Shown: positions 1 through 12,202 of the stretch, in pieces
Layout of the letters: each line of letters opens with the position of its first letter
Position numbering within the stretch: the first letter of the stretch is position 1
From: Ricordea florida
Taxonomy: Eukaryota > Cnidaria > Anthozoa > Corallimorpharia > Ricordeidae
Direction: 5' to 3'
Length of the DNA stretch: 64,000 nucleotides
Assembly: GCA_949710005.1 (NCBI GenBank)
Contig: OX453272.1
Location: forward strand, 15,420,088-15,484,087
The notes under the pieces: generated by a model
Told to the model about the DNA's origin: nothing
What the model saw: only the letters and a program-made list of their open reading frames with translations
The model's database searches: none
Translations under genes and position numbers: made by a program

Positions 1-291
1 CGAGCGAAAGCGTCGAGAACACTCCAATTTAGCTCGGCCAACGTCTCTTCTACCACGTGTCCTTCTTCATTACCCAGACAGCCACTGCCACCTGGAGCGA
101 ACCCGCTTAGTTATGTTCGTGGCTTCCTATCGCCGATACAGGAAATTGGTCCGAATTATCGAGTGTTTCCACACGTTGACACAACACAAGATTTCCGCCC
201 ACCTTTGACTTCAAACCCTTTTTGCGCGCCCGAAAACCTCAATGAAAACAGTCGTGTCGAAAGTGACGTTATCCATGCAGTATCCCAGTAA
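1..291 (+). CDS. Unrecognised reading frame, open at left edge
   Basis: Frame 1 is open from the first base to TAA at 289-291, about 96 residues rich in Ser, Pro and Asn, with no domain I recognise. The next recognisable sequence in the same frame belongs to the DUF6589-type gene remnant of element 1, so this may be one of its N-terminal coding segments. It may equally be chance openness, because the segment is short and its start lies outside the window. Confidence 0.3.
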   Translation, partial: RAKASRTLQFSSANVSSTTCPSSLPRQPLPPGANPLSYVRGFLSPIQEIGPNYRVFPHVDTTQDFRPPLTSNPFCAPENLNENSRVESDVIHAVSQ

Positions 292-678
292 AAACCTGAA
301 TAAGACGCTTCACGGAAGTTATCAGAAGGTTGGCAAAGCGCTCGCTCGTGGAGTGCCCTCAAGAATTGCAACAGCAGTAATGAATTGCTTGCAATGAGAG
401 TGGTCTCGAATGAAGTAACTGGTCTGTGTTCCACAGCAAATCCCTCGATTCTCAGAAAAACGGGAAAAAACGATCTGAAGAAGTTTGACATAGAGGATGT
501 CTGCAAGGAGTGGTACGAGACAGCTCCAGGTTTTTATTCCTTTCTTCTTACGTCTGCTGTCAACAAGAACATGAAAAATTCCACGTGGTTTGGAAGCCTC
601 GCTGTTGCAGGATCTGTTAAAACAGAGAAACTGTGAAATGATCGCCACTGCAGCGATTGTCGGGGTTCTTCTCAAGAG
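292..678 (+). pseudogene. DUF6589-type gene, N-terminal exon, decayed (element 1)
   Basis: Frame 1 reads through one stop (TAA near 301) into a segment ending FGSLAVAGSVKTEKL. Near 625-635 the frame shifts and continues as MIATAAIVGVLLKSK, then reaches a plausible donor (AG|GTAAG) at about 678. The order 'hydrophobic helix, then VGVLLKS' is what I know from the N-terminal half of cnidarian DUF6589-type proteins. The matching part of element 2 is the exon at 18008-18793, with CISYGAGKQMINMLSKL. A stop and a frameshift show that this copy is dead. Family assignment is from remembered pattern. Confidence 0.5.
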
Positions 679-1054
679 TAAGCCAGCGGAGATATGGTTA
701 TAATTTGTTTCAGTGACTTGAATGTATTCTTGACTTAACGCAAACGTTGCTCAGTTAGGCAAATATGGGTGCTTTAGCTGCTAATTTCCTGTTCTTTACC
801 ATAGATAAAATTTCGCTTCTTTTCCTCCTACCGTTCTCTTCCCCCACTCCATTATCCGAACGCCTAGATTTAGCACTTACCTTCCATTCATTACTTTTTT
901 ATCGTTTCTTTTTATTTTCTGCTGCAGATTGAAATGCACACATAAAGCGTATGGCCCCATGATATTCCTTTTTACTTAATAGGCTATCCACTGCAGATTC
1001 AAGCTGATGTTTGCAAACTCAAACCGCCAAACTTTGAGAACTCTGGATATTTAG

Positions 1055-1514
1055 GGTGAAAATCATGACAGCTATTTAAAGCAGACGAGAGAGAGGATTA
1101 CAAAGGAAAAGGAAGATCTGCACCTCCTTAAAGAGAAGATCAAGAGTTTAAATGATATGCATTCTTCTCATCTTTCTTCTGTATCAACGAGTAACTGCAC
1201 CGGAGAATTGTCTGTATTGAGGAAACAAGCACTTGCGTTAGAGAAGTCCAGTCATCCTGGTTTTGTGATTTCATTTGATAATTTGGATATTCAGTTGCAA
1301 AGGAAAAATATGTCAATGGAATCACAAAACCTGGATTACCACTGCATAAATCATCAGATGATTGAGAACGGTGTGTCTGGGAATCATCTCAAATCGAAAG
1401 GACCAAAAGCAATTATTAAACCTGGAGGAAGTTTCAAACCTCAAATTTCTTCCTATTATTGTCGACCAACAGCGACAACGGTCCAACCATATTATACTCA
1501 CAGCACGGATCCAG
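1055..1514 (+). pseudogene. DUF6589-type gene, 'DN' exon (element 1)
   Basis: An exon starts after an acceptor TTTAG near 1054 and stays open to a donor-like CCAG|GTTAAC at about 1514. It opens with a charged, coiled-coil-like stretch (KQTRERITKEKEDLH). It then has the block GFVISFDNLDIQL, followed by NHQMIENGVSGNHL. In the DUF6589 family this 'DN-x-D' block precedes the GDQ block; I infer that its Asp may be part of an acidic catalytic set. Element 2 has the counterpart LLLDNINLY at 23198-23484. The exon itself is open, but its gene is broken on both sides. Confidence 0.6.
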
Positions 1515-2048
1515 GTTAACTACTTTGATGCTCTGGCTCCTCTGAAGGAAGCATGTATCCTTCTTTCACAAGGGAGATGACTCAGAAGTCCACGAAGGTA
1601 TTTCCCCTTTTTTAATTTTTTAATGTGTAAAATTATTTATCTAGTACACCTTAACAATATAACCACTGACCTATATCATAAACATTAGCATGGCCAGGTT
1701 ACCATTCTATACAGACATAAGGCCAAATTAATTTTTGAGAAGTTGTCTGGTGACCATAATACACAGGGTAACCAATATTTACGGGGCCATTAGACACAGG
1801 TTTGACTGTATATTAGAAGGTAATTAATGTTAGGTAACAGGTTTGGGATTCTTACACACAGTGTAAGAGTTTGATGTCCAGTAATCTTGAGAATTTTTAC
1901 TATGATACATGATCACAGGTTCTCAAAATGTTATTGTTTTACTAACCACATCATTCTGTTTGTGCTGTGGTTTTTAATCTGCCTTACTAAGGTTTTAACA
2001 ACAACATGATACTTTAATTATCATTTAAAGTAATATGTTTACTTTTCA

Positions 2049-2296
2049 GGTTCCGCTTGGCATCACTTTCAAAAATGTTAACATCAATGAGGACAAGGTT
2101 TCCATCCTGCATCAATTCTTTTCCTACCTTCCAAAAACTGGAGATGGTGGTGTTGACGGTCAGCTATTCTCCGGTGACCAACTAACACTCGAAAGGGCAG
2201 TTAATGTAATTTCCTCTGGAGCAAATGGTTTTACCCCAGAGGATCGTTTAGAGGGCATTAACCTTCAGTTGGGTGATTGGCACGCAGCTGTGAAAG
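2049..2296 (+). pseudogene. DUF6589-type gene, GDQ/DWH core exon (element 1)
   Basis: The exon follows the acceptor TTTTCAG and encodes VPLGITFKNVN, then FSGDQLTLERA and TPEDRLEGINLQLGDWHA, which is the most diagnostic block of DUF6589-type proteins. A donor AAA|GTACCA near 2296 ends it, and the following Asn/Ser codons come from a TAATAG microsatellite in the intron. The two acidic motifs (GDQ and GDWH) recur in element 2 as GDQ (25426) and GDLH (25507). This supports a shared, possibly catalytic, core. This exon is itself uninterrupted. Confidence 0.65.
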
Positions 2297-2706
2297 TACC
2301 ACAACTATTAATAGCTAATAATAGTAGTAGTAATAGTAATAGTAATAATTAATAGTAGTAAGGGCAATAAATATTTTATTAGTTTACATTAACTTTGTCA
2401 AATGAATAGTTTTTTTAAGCATGTTTACCTGACTTTGGGTCTCTACCTGCCCAGATTGTTTCTACTCAGGCATAAGAAGAGGATAAGATTCATAATAGCA
2501 GTGATAACAGTAATGACAGGCATCCTGATCTTTACTATGGTAACTTATAAATTATCATAATTTTTATTGCAATTTTCCCCTATGTTCACCTGATACCTAT
2601 TGAACCAACAAATACTAACATATCATAAGTTACTTTTTTAAACAGCTAATTTACTCCAGATTCTTCAGTGGCAAGTCAGATTCAGATCTCTGCACCCTTT
2701 TTTCAG

Positions 2707-2995
2707 ACCGCACCCAGGTGATCCTCATTCTTCTTACAGAGCAAACAGGGACTTTCTCCATGTTATTTTCCAGTCACGAGTGATCACAGCTGCAACGACA
2801 GTGTTAGGATTTGCCGACAAATCATGAGCCCCATAACACAAACCGATGCCAAAAGACATAGAGAAAATGAGAAACGCCCAGAAACTTGAGTACCTACATG
2901 GCATCTCTGAAAAGGTGGTTGATTCTGTCATTTTCCAGTATGGTGAAGAAGTCCAAAAACAAGTGGATGGAGATGTCCATAATGTTCGCTTGATA
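2707..2995 (+). pseudogene. DUF6589-type gene, fragments after the core (element 1)
   Basis: After an acceptor TTTTTTCAG the sequence holds two partial readings in different frames: an N-terminal piece with FLHVIFQSRVITAATTVLGF, and a later piece with KLEYLHGISEKVVDSVIF. Both look like the helical region that follows the DWH block in this family. The frame changes and stops between them show decay. A Penelope-like fragment begins just after, near 3000. Confidence 0.35.
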
Positions 2996-2999
2996 AAAA

Positions 3000-3240
3000 G
3001 TATCTTATGTATAAGGCTACAAATATTAAAAAATTCACGTAAAGTTTAAAAAGTATAAAAAGTAAAAACCAAACGTTTTCGGCTGTTTGCCATCATCAGG
3101 GTTAAAAACATGACCGTCTGCACGCATGTATATATATTTTATGTAATTCCCGTAGGGAAAAGTTTTGATACATAAGAAATTACTTGTTTGTTCAAACTGG
3201 GGCGGAATTGTTGAATCATTAGCCCCTCAACGATCCTACG
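3000..3240 (-). repeat. Penelope-like element terminal fragment
   Basis: This AT-rich segment interrupts the DUF6589 remnant. On the minus strand it carries a hammerhead-like core (3070-3099) of the kind found in Penelope-like element termini. Its context, an A-rich tract beside the core, resembles the 3' flank of the Penelope element at 61000-61100. Both boundaries are approximate. Confidence 0.4.
3070..3099 (-). ncRNA. Hammerhead ribozyme-like motif (PLE-type)
   Basis: On the minus strand: CTGATGA, one unpaired base, helix II GGC/GCC with loop AAACA, then GAAAACGTT. Outer bases AACC and GGTT could form helix I. This fits the minimal hammerheads described in Penelope-like elements, but helix I is short and there are small deviations from the core, so activity is uncertain. 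Confidence 0.4.
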
Positions 3241-3317
3241 CTTGTGGAATGTCTGTGCTGAGGAAAGAACACGCCAGGTGAAAGAATATGAAGGATTTTC
3301 TCGCAGGTGTTTTGCAG

Positions 3318-3543
3318 GTTCAAGTGGATGGAGTTTTGACTGAAGAAGAAAAAGATATTTTGCAACAGAAAGAACTTACTGCTGAGGGGAGATTTCCCTG
3401 CAGATTTCCAGGATGCAATGGCAATGAAAGAAGGAACCATGAACTGTCCCATGATCCACCAGTTCAGTTGGATGATTCCATGATACTGAGCCAATCTTCA
3501 TCTGAATGCACAGCCCACAAAAGCAAGTGATGATGTATACGAC
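3318..3543 (+). pseudogene. DUF6589-type gene, zinc-finger exon (element 1)
   Basis: After acceptor TTTGCAG the exon encodes VQVDGVLTEEEKDILQQ and a Cys/His finger with RFPCRFPGC and HELSHDPP, then runs toward SDDVYDY. This C2H2-like finger is a recurring feature of cnidarian DUF6589-type proteins as I know them. The exon is cut at 3543 by the insertion at 3551-4075, and coding resumes at 4084 with the next part of the same protein. Confidence 0.55.
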
Positions 3544-3550
3544 TATTAAA

Positions 3551-4075
3551 TAGATTTAGGCAAGCCTAAAAGCGGAGCTCCTCACACAGTCCCTCCAACA
3601 ATGCTTGAAAACTTGTAGAGAGAACTCAGCTTTATGCTTATGTCCCTCCCAAAACGCTTGAAAGGAAGAAACGTAGTAGGAAGAAACGTTTTCCTCCAAA
3701 ACCGCTATGAATAATCCGTTTCTTCAGCAAAACATTGTAGACTGCTATACACTGCTGGCTGTAGGTTGTGTAGCCGCGGCAAGCCGCGAAAAGCGCGCGA
3801 AAAACAAAGCCTCATTTCGGTTTAAGACCTTCTAAATATCCCGGATGACTATAGCCGCCATGTTGGGGCAACATCGTCGTTGTCGTCGCTAGGCGCACGC
3901 GAGCCATGCCGCTAGCCACAATGACCATGAAAACTCAAACGCATGGTTTTCTCAATTTCTATCCTCCCACAGTAGTTATAGGGCTCCGCTCTGCGGCTCT
4001 TCGAGCCGCTGTGGAGCTCCGCTATAACTGTGCACTAAAGGCAGATTGCTTTTTTATTTTTCAATTTTCTTGATG
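3551..4075. mobile_element. 525-bp non-autonomous insertion with 8-bp direct repeats
   Basis: CTATTAAA occurs at 3543-3550 and again at 4076-4083, exactly at the break between the DUF6589 zinc-finger part and its C-terminal part, so it is best read as a target-site duplication. The insert has no coding capacity. Near its right end (about 3969-4035) is a strong GC-rich hairpin with arms around GGCTC-TTCG-GAGCC, flanked by GTTATAG/CTATAAC. I see no matching terminal inverted repeat and cannot assign a superfamily. Confidence 0.6.
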
Positions 4076-4083
4076 CTATTAAA

Positions 4084-4508
4084 GAGGGGGATGGAGAACT
4101 AACGATGCGGAAATACAAGTACATCATGCTTTATTGGAAGGCTGACGGATCACAAATAACAAAATACGCATTAGAATGTTTATATCAATTTTTCTTAGTG
4201 CTTGCACTGTTATCGCAGAGACAGTGAGCGGTTTGTTTGGAACCGCTCGGTCAACAATAGTCGTACAAAAGGTGCTAATATCCCAACTGATGAAGACAAC
4301 TGAACATGACAATACCATAAAGCAAGGCATTAGAAATCATGGGCCTAATGTCACAGAGAATGCTGTTCAAAAAATATCTGTTGCACGAAGTCCAGCACCA
4401 TCAATCCTGGGCAACCTTCATGATAGCATCAAACGACAGTTGCCATCCAGTGGAAATCTGCCCAGGGACTTAAATGAGCTCATGAAAAGAGCACGTGAAT
4501 TTAATTGA
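4084..4508 (+). pseudogene. DUF6589-type gene, C-terminal region (element 1)
   Basis: The segment begins EGDGELTMRKYKYIMLYWKA and DGSQITKYALECLYQFFL, then has a stop and frame changes. From 4320 it continues in another frame as RNHGPNVTENAVQKISVA and ends at TGA 4506-4508. 'EGDG...KYAL' and 'GPNVTENAV' are characteristic of the C-terminus of DUF6589-type proteins. Element 2 has the equivalents KNYWTEAL and GHDVAMDEF, then HTTVKMCERV in its last exon. This copy is a pseudogene. Confidence 0.6.
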
Positions 4509-4813
4509 AGTTGAGGGACGCAGTTACAAAATATTCAACGGCTTCCAGAGAGACAGGCTCGCTGATTTGGATGTGTCAGGTTCGCACCAATGGATAAGAA
4601 AGCACAAGAAAAACATCACATGTGGAACTATGGTAAGATGAGCATTTACAAAAATTATGGTACCTCTTATAATATTATTCTGATTTTATTTACTTTCACT
4701 TTTGAAAACAAAATAACCAATATTTCCCAGCACATGTTACTTCACCTTTGTATCAGCTTCTTTATATCAACATAGGTTACAGTATTCCATGGTACGGAAT
4801 GTTCAGTCACAGT

Positions 4814-5986
4814 TTATTTAGAATAGATCATCCAGATCATGGCCTCAACAATTGCTAGTACAGCTGAAGGAAGTTCTATTTCTTGGTAATTACAAACAGG
4901 TTTTTGCTGTAATAAAGAATCGTCTATTTTGGAAAGAGACAAATTATTTAGAATCACCTCAAATAAGTCATCGTCTTGGAGAAATTCATTCCACTCATCA
5001 AGAAGATCCTCGTCAAAATCATAGCCATTCTCCTCTAAAGAAGAAGGCTCAGATGATTGCATGCCAGTAGCCACATCATTAGAACCTCTGTTGATAACTT
5101 TCAGAATCTACTGTGCGTAACACATATCCCATATCTCCACAAGTCTATAAACATCTGATAAACTGAAAATTACATCCAGATTATCCAACACTTGGGTGAT
5201 TTGGTGCTCAGAGAATCCGAGCATAAATTGTAAATTTGTGAGTGTCCTCACATCACCATGAGCTGTTGTGTTCAACAGTCTGATAAGAATGGTCTTGTAG
5301 TATTGAACCAGGAGACCCTCTACAGTTTTTCTCCGCTCTGCATCTACTTGCCTTTTTTTAATTGATGCAACATTGTTTACTCTATCTTGAGAACAAGGAT
5401 AAGCTGCTAAAGCTCCACAATCAGGCAAACCGCATTCACAATCTGCAGCACAGTTATCACAGCATAGATGTGGAACTTTGTGTTGCCAAGTGGTGCAGTT
5501 AAAGTGCTTGAGCAACTCCTTTCTTCTGCAATGATTTGCTTTCCCATATTGTTTCATATGGCCATCAACATGCGCTAGAAGGATTCCATGGTACAAAATG
5601 TACACAGCACTTTGAGTACCATCCCTGCCTGCTCTCACAGTTTCCTGAATATAAGATTCCACATTTTTGGCAGTTCCATAATGAATGACTATATGCACTC
5701 CTTTGCAATCTACCCTCATTCCAAAAGCAATCGTGGCAATCAACAATCAAATGGCCATTTATTGACTGGAAGAAGAGAATTTTCTCTTTGTTTGCAGATA
5801 ATGTGCATTTCTTGGATCATCATCAGTTCCACCATAAATATGCTTTCCAACCATGCCTTTGATCATTCCGTATAAAATACTGCATTGCTTGATAGTCTGG
5901 CAATAAATAATTGTTCTTTCGGCTAGTTTACCCAACCAGCCACTCAAAATAGAGCGTTGGAACATTGGGGAAACGTTGCGTGACAT
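4814..5986 (-). pseudogene. RecQ-type DNA helicase, C-terminal part (element 1)
   Basis: Three minus-strand pieces form the C-terminal half of a RecQ helicase. 5986-5759 has RTIIYCQTIKQCSILY (motif IV-like). 5746-5108 has [20 protein letters not shown] (motif V) and [12 protein letters not shown] (motif VI, with Val for the usual Gly), then the RecQ zinc-binding segment RRKELLKHF...CCDNC. An acidic tail lies at 5074-4814. The pieces are separated by stops or frameshifts. The N-terminal half, with the Walker A and DEAH boxes, is missing: Helitron C begins at 6020, 33 bases beyond. The gene reads toward the DUF6589 remnant, the same convergent order as in element 2. Confidence 0.75.
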
Positions 5987-6695
5987 TCAAAAAAAGGCTG
6001 CGAGGGAGACTAATGCTAATTCCTCGCGAAGCAAAGCCGAAGGCCGAGCGTAGCGAGGTTACTGATCGTGTCGCTTCCGGTCAGACCACGTGGCTCGCAA
6101 GCCCGACTAAATCGAGCCGAGAGTTTTTATATATATATCTATATTTTAAAGGTGTCCGTTCGCAGGCCAGGTTACCTGGCAATAGTAGCGCACTCGAGAA
6201 CTGCTGAATTTCCGCCATTGGGAATTCGGTGATGCCTTTTTGAAAGTAATGTAAATTTTGTGGAAACCGATTTCACTCGTCCTGGAAGTACATCCCAGCA
6301 AGATGATCTCCGAGATATTCAAGAAAGATTAGCACGAGATCGTCGCCGAGTAAAAATTATTGAAAGAATCGTTTGTAAATTCGAATACCATGAAAATCAA
6401 CACTAGGGAAACACGACTCAAAGCAGGGATAGAGAAACGACCGCAGGGAGAATAACGACAGACATCCCAGCAAAGACAACAACTGCTCGCTCCAGAAAAA
6501 CGCAAACGAAATAGCAGGGAAAAGGATCAGCAATTCAACCAAGTTAGTTTTAAATTTGAATGTGTTATTGATAGACATGAGTGAACGATTACATAACGAA
6601 ATATATTGGCGTACTAAATTTAGCAAAACGACTTAGAAGGGAAACCGAGTAGGAACGACTTCAACGATTGCAGATGTCTCTGGAAAATAATTCTA

Positions 6696-8611
6696 CTAGA
6701 AATACGACTCCCGCAAAAACCTCGCGAAGCTAGTTTTTGAAGAAGTCACAATGCTTTCATATTTTATTCTTTATTTTTTTTTATATTATATATTTTATTT
6801 TTTATATTAGCGTAATCCCCATTATTTTATTTCTTATGCTGTGTTTGGTACACAATTAGTGACACCTGGTGCAAATTACATGATCAGTATACCGCTCAAC
6901 ACAGTGCTTAAAAATTGACCTTCATTTAGCTCTTTCACTGCCACTGAGATTGCACCAGAGGGAATAGACGTAAAATTATTTATTATCTTGACAGGGAATA
7001 CAGAGTCGATGAAGTATCACAATAATATTCACTTAACACAAATTGAAAATGATTGTAAATCTTTTGCAGGTGAAATCTTGAAGAGTTGATATGAATGCTT
7101 GTGTTTACCACGGTGTAAAGACCTGTGTTTTTTTTCTTTAGTTTTATTGTCTTAGTCTCTACTGCTTTGTCTTCTTTGTTGTACATCACTTTTGAACACA
7201 ATATGTTCTTACACAGAGGATGAGCTGAACGCTCCAATTATTTTTTGTTTATGTTTTTTTGGTTATAATTGCATGAGATTCATTGTAAGAAGAATCTTCT
7301 GATTAGATATTTTATTGTCTACTGCAGTCATTATTTCATTCCCGGGTAACCACAATTGAGAGCATTATGAATAGTGCATGTTTTAATGTGTGTACTCTTT
7401 CCAGTTGCAATGGTACCCCCAGTGGTAGATAGAAAAATTCCTCTTCCCTCAAAAGAGATGCCATATCAACAAGTTGGGGGTAAAACAATTGGATTCTACA
7501 AAAGCTTTGAATAAAGGTTTGGTAATAGTGAGTGCCCACTGTATAGTATGTGGTTGTGCTATTTTTAGGTCATATCATAAAAACAATACATGTAAGAAAG
7601 AGTTATTGAAATCTTAATATGTTCAAAAAGATTGCTGCACTACGTACTCCTGTAAAAAAATAATGTGAAATCAACATCAATCAGTCAAAAGTATATACCA
7701 CATGAAAGTTTAATTGTGCTGTTACAGAAACAGGCAAAATATCCATACCCAACCATAGAATAGTACATTATTTTGAATATATGAAAATTTCTATTATAAA
7801 AACTGCAGAAGAAAGATTTAATATAAGGACGGTATTTCATCGAAAAAGTCATGGCAGCCAGAGGTATTGAACTGTAACCAATGACATATAGTAACGAGAA
7901 GAACTATCATTATATTATTATCATTATTATTATCATTACTATTATTATTACTGGTATTGATATTATTATTGTTATATTTTTTATGTTAAACATAATATAT
8001 TTTTATGGGGTGGGATTCATGTCTTAATCTTGGTAAAGTTATTGTTACTCTACTACTAAAAGCAATACAAAAATCTTCTTAATAGGCTTTCCATCAGAGG
8101 TGGTAGTAATCAAAACAGCTCCAAACAATACCATTTCTTCTAAAAGGCTTAGAATCTAGTGCAGTCATTTGTCTAGGAAGTTTGTGTGGAAAATCATTAT
8201 TGAAAGCATAGGGCATTTAGGAAACTTGAAACACTTGTTACTACATACAGCACACTTGCAATGAATATATGAGAAAGATCATAAACATTTTGGCATTACA
8301 AAATTTATTTTCTTCTTTATAAAGTTTTTCCAATGTAAAAGGTTAATTGCATGTTGTGGTTGTTATGAAATATTGATATTTGACATAAAAATAAAGTAAA
8401 CGGCAGAAAGTAACAAAGTTAATATGTTATGTCTAACTTTGCAAATTAAGGCTTGAATTAACATTTCATTTGTGAAAAAAGGGCAGGGGTTCTAGATAGC
8501 AATATTATCAGGGGGGGGGGGGTCATTGCACTCTAAGGTAAAACTGACCCATTGTGAGAAGGCTATGAAACTTGTCTCTACACAATATTATTGAAACCTT
8601 TCAATCAGAGA

Positions 8612-8657
<46 letters not shown>

Positions 8658-9684
8658 CAAAGAGAAATACTACTCAGAATTCAGTAATCACATTTGCTTT
8701 ATTTTAAAATGATCACATTGATCACTGATAATATTGCAGAACCAGTACTTTATAGTGACACAGGGTATACATTCTGTTGAAAATGTTTAACATAACTGCT
8801 AGATCAAGAAAATTTACAATATTTTCACTGTTGCAATGATATCAGATCACATCGTTATAAATGATTGCTATAACAACTGCAACTCTCTGTGTTGGAAATT
8901 ACTTCAAACTGGAAACGCTATCGTTTTATTATGAAAAATACCTATTTACATTCTCTTGTAATCTGTTGGTCGTCTTCCGATTCCGGTTTTAGACTAATAG
9001 AATTATTTTCCAGAGACATCTCCAATCGTTGAAGTCGTTCTTACTCGGTGTCCCTTCTAAGTCGTTTTGCTAAATGTAGTACACCAATATATTTCCTTAT
9101 GTAATCGTTCACTCATGTCCTGTATTTCTATCAATAACACATTCAAATTCAAAACTAACTTGATTGAATTCCTGGTCCTTTTCCCTGCTGTTTCGTTTGC
9201 CTTTTTCTGGAGCGAGCAGTTGTTGTCTTGGCTGCGATTTCTGTTGTTATTCTCCCTGCTGTCGTTTCTCTATCCCTGCTTTGAGTCGTGCTTTCCTCGT
9301 GTTGATTTTCACGGTATTCGAACTTACTCGGCGACGATCTCGTGCTAATATTTCTTGAATATCTTGGAGATCACCTTGCTGGGATGTACTTCCAGGACGA
9401 GTGAAATCGGTTTCCACAAAATTTACATAACTTTCAAAAAGGCATCACCGAATAATGGCGGAAATTCAGCGTTCTCAAGTGCGTTACTATTGCCAGGTAA
9501 CCTGGCCTGCGAACGGACACCTTTAAAATATAGATATATATAAACATATATATAAATATATATATATACATATATAAAAACTCTCGGCTCGATTTACTCG
9601 GGCTTGCGAGCCACGTGGTCTGACCGGAACCGACACGATTAGTAACCTCGCTACGCTCGGCCTTCGGCCTCGCTTCGCGAGGAA
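6696..9684 (-). mobile_element. Non-autonomous Helitron B, nested in Helitron C in reverse
   Basis: Its 3' terminus (CTAG in minus orientation) is at 6696 and its 5' terminus (TTCCTCGCG) ends at 9684. Removing it rejoins ...AATTCTA with TTAGTTTAATCACGGAATCGG, which matches the uninterrupted sequence inside B itself near 8990 (TTCTATTAGTCTAAAACCGG). Insertion was therefore between A and T, as expected for a Helitron. B keeps a decayed leader ORF on - around 9350-9000 and is otherwise non-coding. It contains a (TA)n tract at 8617-8656, a G run at 8511-8522 and ATT repeats near 7910-7970. Confidence 0.75.
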
Positions 9685-11257
9685 TTAGTTTAATCACGGA
9701 ATCGGAAGACGACCAACAGATTACAAGAGAATGTAAGTAGGTATTTTTCATAATAAAACGATAGCCTTTCCATTTTGAAGAAATTCCCAACACAGAGAGT
9801 TGCAGTTGTTATAGCAATCATTTATAACGATTTGATCTGATATCATTGCAACAATGAAAATATTGTAAATTTTCTTGATCTAGCAGTTATGTTTAGCATT
9901 TTCATCAGAATATATACCCAGTGTCACTATAAAGTACTGGTTCTGCAATATTATCAGTGATCAATGCGATCATTTGAAAATAAAGCAAGTGTTATCATTG
10001 ACTTCTGAGTATTATTTCTCTTTGCTCTCTATATATATATGTATGTATTCTCTGATTGAAAGGCTTCAATAATGATGCAAATGAATATATGAAAGACCAT
10101 ATATTTGAACTGCGGAATAATTTGAACTGCGGTTTCAATAATATTTTGTAGAGACAACAAGTTTCATAGCCTTTTCACAATGGGTCAGTTTTACCTTAGG
10201 TTCAATGACCCCCCCCCCCCCCCTGATAATATTGCTATCTAGAACCGTTGACCTTTTCCCACAAATGAAATGTTAATTAAACCCTTAATTTGCAAAGTTA
10301 GACATAACATATTAACCTTGTTATTTTCTGCTGTTTACTTCATTTTTATGATGCAAATATCAATATTTAATAACAACCACAACATACAGTTAACCATTTA
10401 CACTTGAAAAACTTTATAACGAAGAAAATAAATTTTGTAATGCCAAAATGTTTATGATCTTTCTCATATATTCATTGCAAGTGTGCTGTATGTAGTAACA
10501 ATTGTTTCAAGTTTCCTAAATGCCCTATGCTTTCAATGATTTTCCACACAAACTTTATAGACAAATGACTGCATTAGATTCTAAGCCTTAAAGAAGAAAT
10601 GGTATTGTTTGGAGCTGTTTTGATTACTACCACCTCTGATGGAAAGCCTATTAAGAAAATTTTTGTATTGCTTGCAGTCACGGTAGTAGAGTAACAATAC
10701 CTTTACCAAGATTAGGACATGCATCCCACCCCATAAAAATATATTATGTTTAACATAAAAAATATAACAATAATAATAATATCAATACCAGTAATAATAA
10801 TAGTAATGATAATAATAATGATAAGAATATAATGATAGTGCTTCTCGTTACTATATGTCTTTGGTTACAAGTTCAATACCTCTGGCTGCCATGACTTTTA
10901 AATATATTAAATCTTTCTTCTGCAGTTTTTATAATAGAAATTTTCATATATTCAAAATAATATACTATTCTCTGGTTGGTTCTGGATATTTTGCCTGTTT
11001 CTGTAACAGCACAATTAAACTTTCATGCAATATACACTTTTGACTGATTGATGTTGATTTCACATTATTTTTTTACAGGACTACGTAGTGCAGCAATCTT
11101 TATCAACATGTTAAGATTTCAATAACTCTTTCTTACATGTATTGTTTTTATGATATGAGATGAAATTAGCCAACCACATACTATACAGTTGGCACTCACT
11201 ATTACTAAACCTTTATTTAAAGTTTTTGTAGAATCCAATTGTTTTACCCCCAATTTT

Positions 11258-11790
11258 TACCTCATGGTATGTATGTCATACCATGAGGTATAGTGATGGA
11301 TGGATTTGTCACTCCATTCCCGTTAGACAATTAATTTATGCATTAAATCTGCATTAAATGTGAATTAAACAGGTTCTCCCCTGTCTCCCCTACTAGGTTT
11401 AGTTTGTTCACAAAGTCGTGCTATTGTTTTATGTTCACATATGTGGGGGGAGGGGGTAAGACAAAGCGGCAAAAGATGTTTACAAAATGGCGTCTGTTGT
11501 GTCGATCCCGAGGTAAAGATTGTCAAGGCGGGTTTTCGTTCCTTTTGCTCCATCTTTGCTCAAAATACACTAACAGGAAATGTGTTCAAGAATGCTCGAG
11601 GGGAAAGAAATGGGTTTTAAAGTCTTAAAAGTGACGATGTCTCCAATTTGGGCGACGAGTAATCGATCAGTCGTAGCAAGAGTGCACAAAACGAACTATT
11701 CGGAATGAACGCTTTACGGTCTGCGGAAAGGACAGCACTTCATGGAATAATTACCACTAACCATGAGGTAGCTCGAAGGAGCCTTTGATT
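11258..11790. mobile_element. Small palindrome-ended insertion in Helitron C
   Basis: Comparison with Helitron A (41520-41600) and B (7430-7500) shows extra sequence here. It starts with a perfect 14-bp palindrome (TACCTCATGGTATG, 5-base loop, CATACCATGAGGTA, 11258-11290). CCATGAGGTA recurs at 11761-11770 near the right side. The right boundary is approximate, there is no coding capacity, and I do not recognise the family. Confidence 0.45.
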
Positions 11791-12202
11791 ATTTTATGTA
11801 ATGACATTGTATCTCACACTTCTGTTGATATGGCATCACTGGGGGTACCATTGCAACTGAAGAGAGTATACAAATTGAAACATGCACTATTCATAATGCT
11901 CTCAATTGTGGTTACCTAGGAATGAAATAATGACTGCAGTAGACAATAAAATATCTAATCAGAAGATTCTTCTTACAATGAATCTCATGCAATTATAAAC
12001 AAAAAACATAAAACAAAAATAATTGGAGCAAACTCATCCTCGGTGTAAGAACATATTGTGTTTAAAAGTGATGTACCACAAAGAAGACAAAGCAGTAGAC
12101 TCAGACTAAGAAAATAAAACTAAAAAAAAAGGTTTTTACACCGTGGTGAACACAAGCATTCATATTTACTCTTTAAGATTTCACCTCCAAAAGGTTTGCT
12201 GT

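Noticed and set aside
156..675. Minus-strand reading frames of 116 and 117 residues
   Set aside because: They are antisense to the DUF6589-type exon and show no domain.
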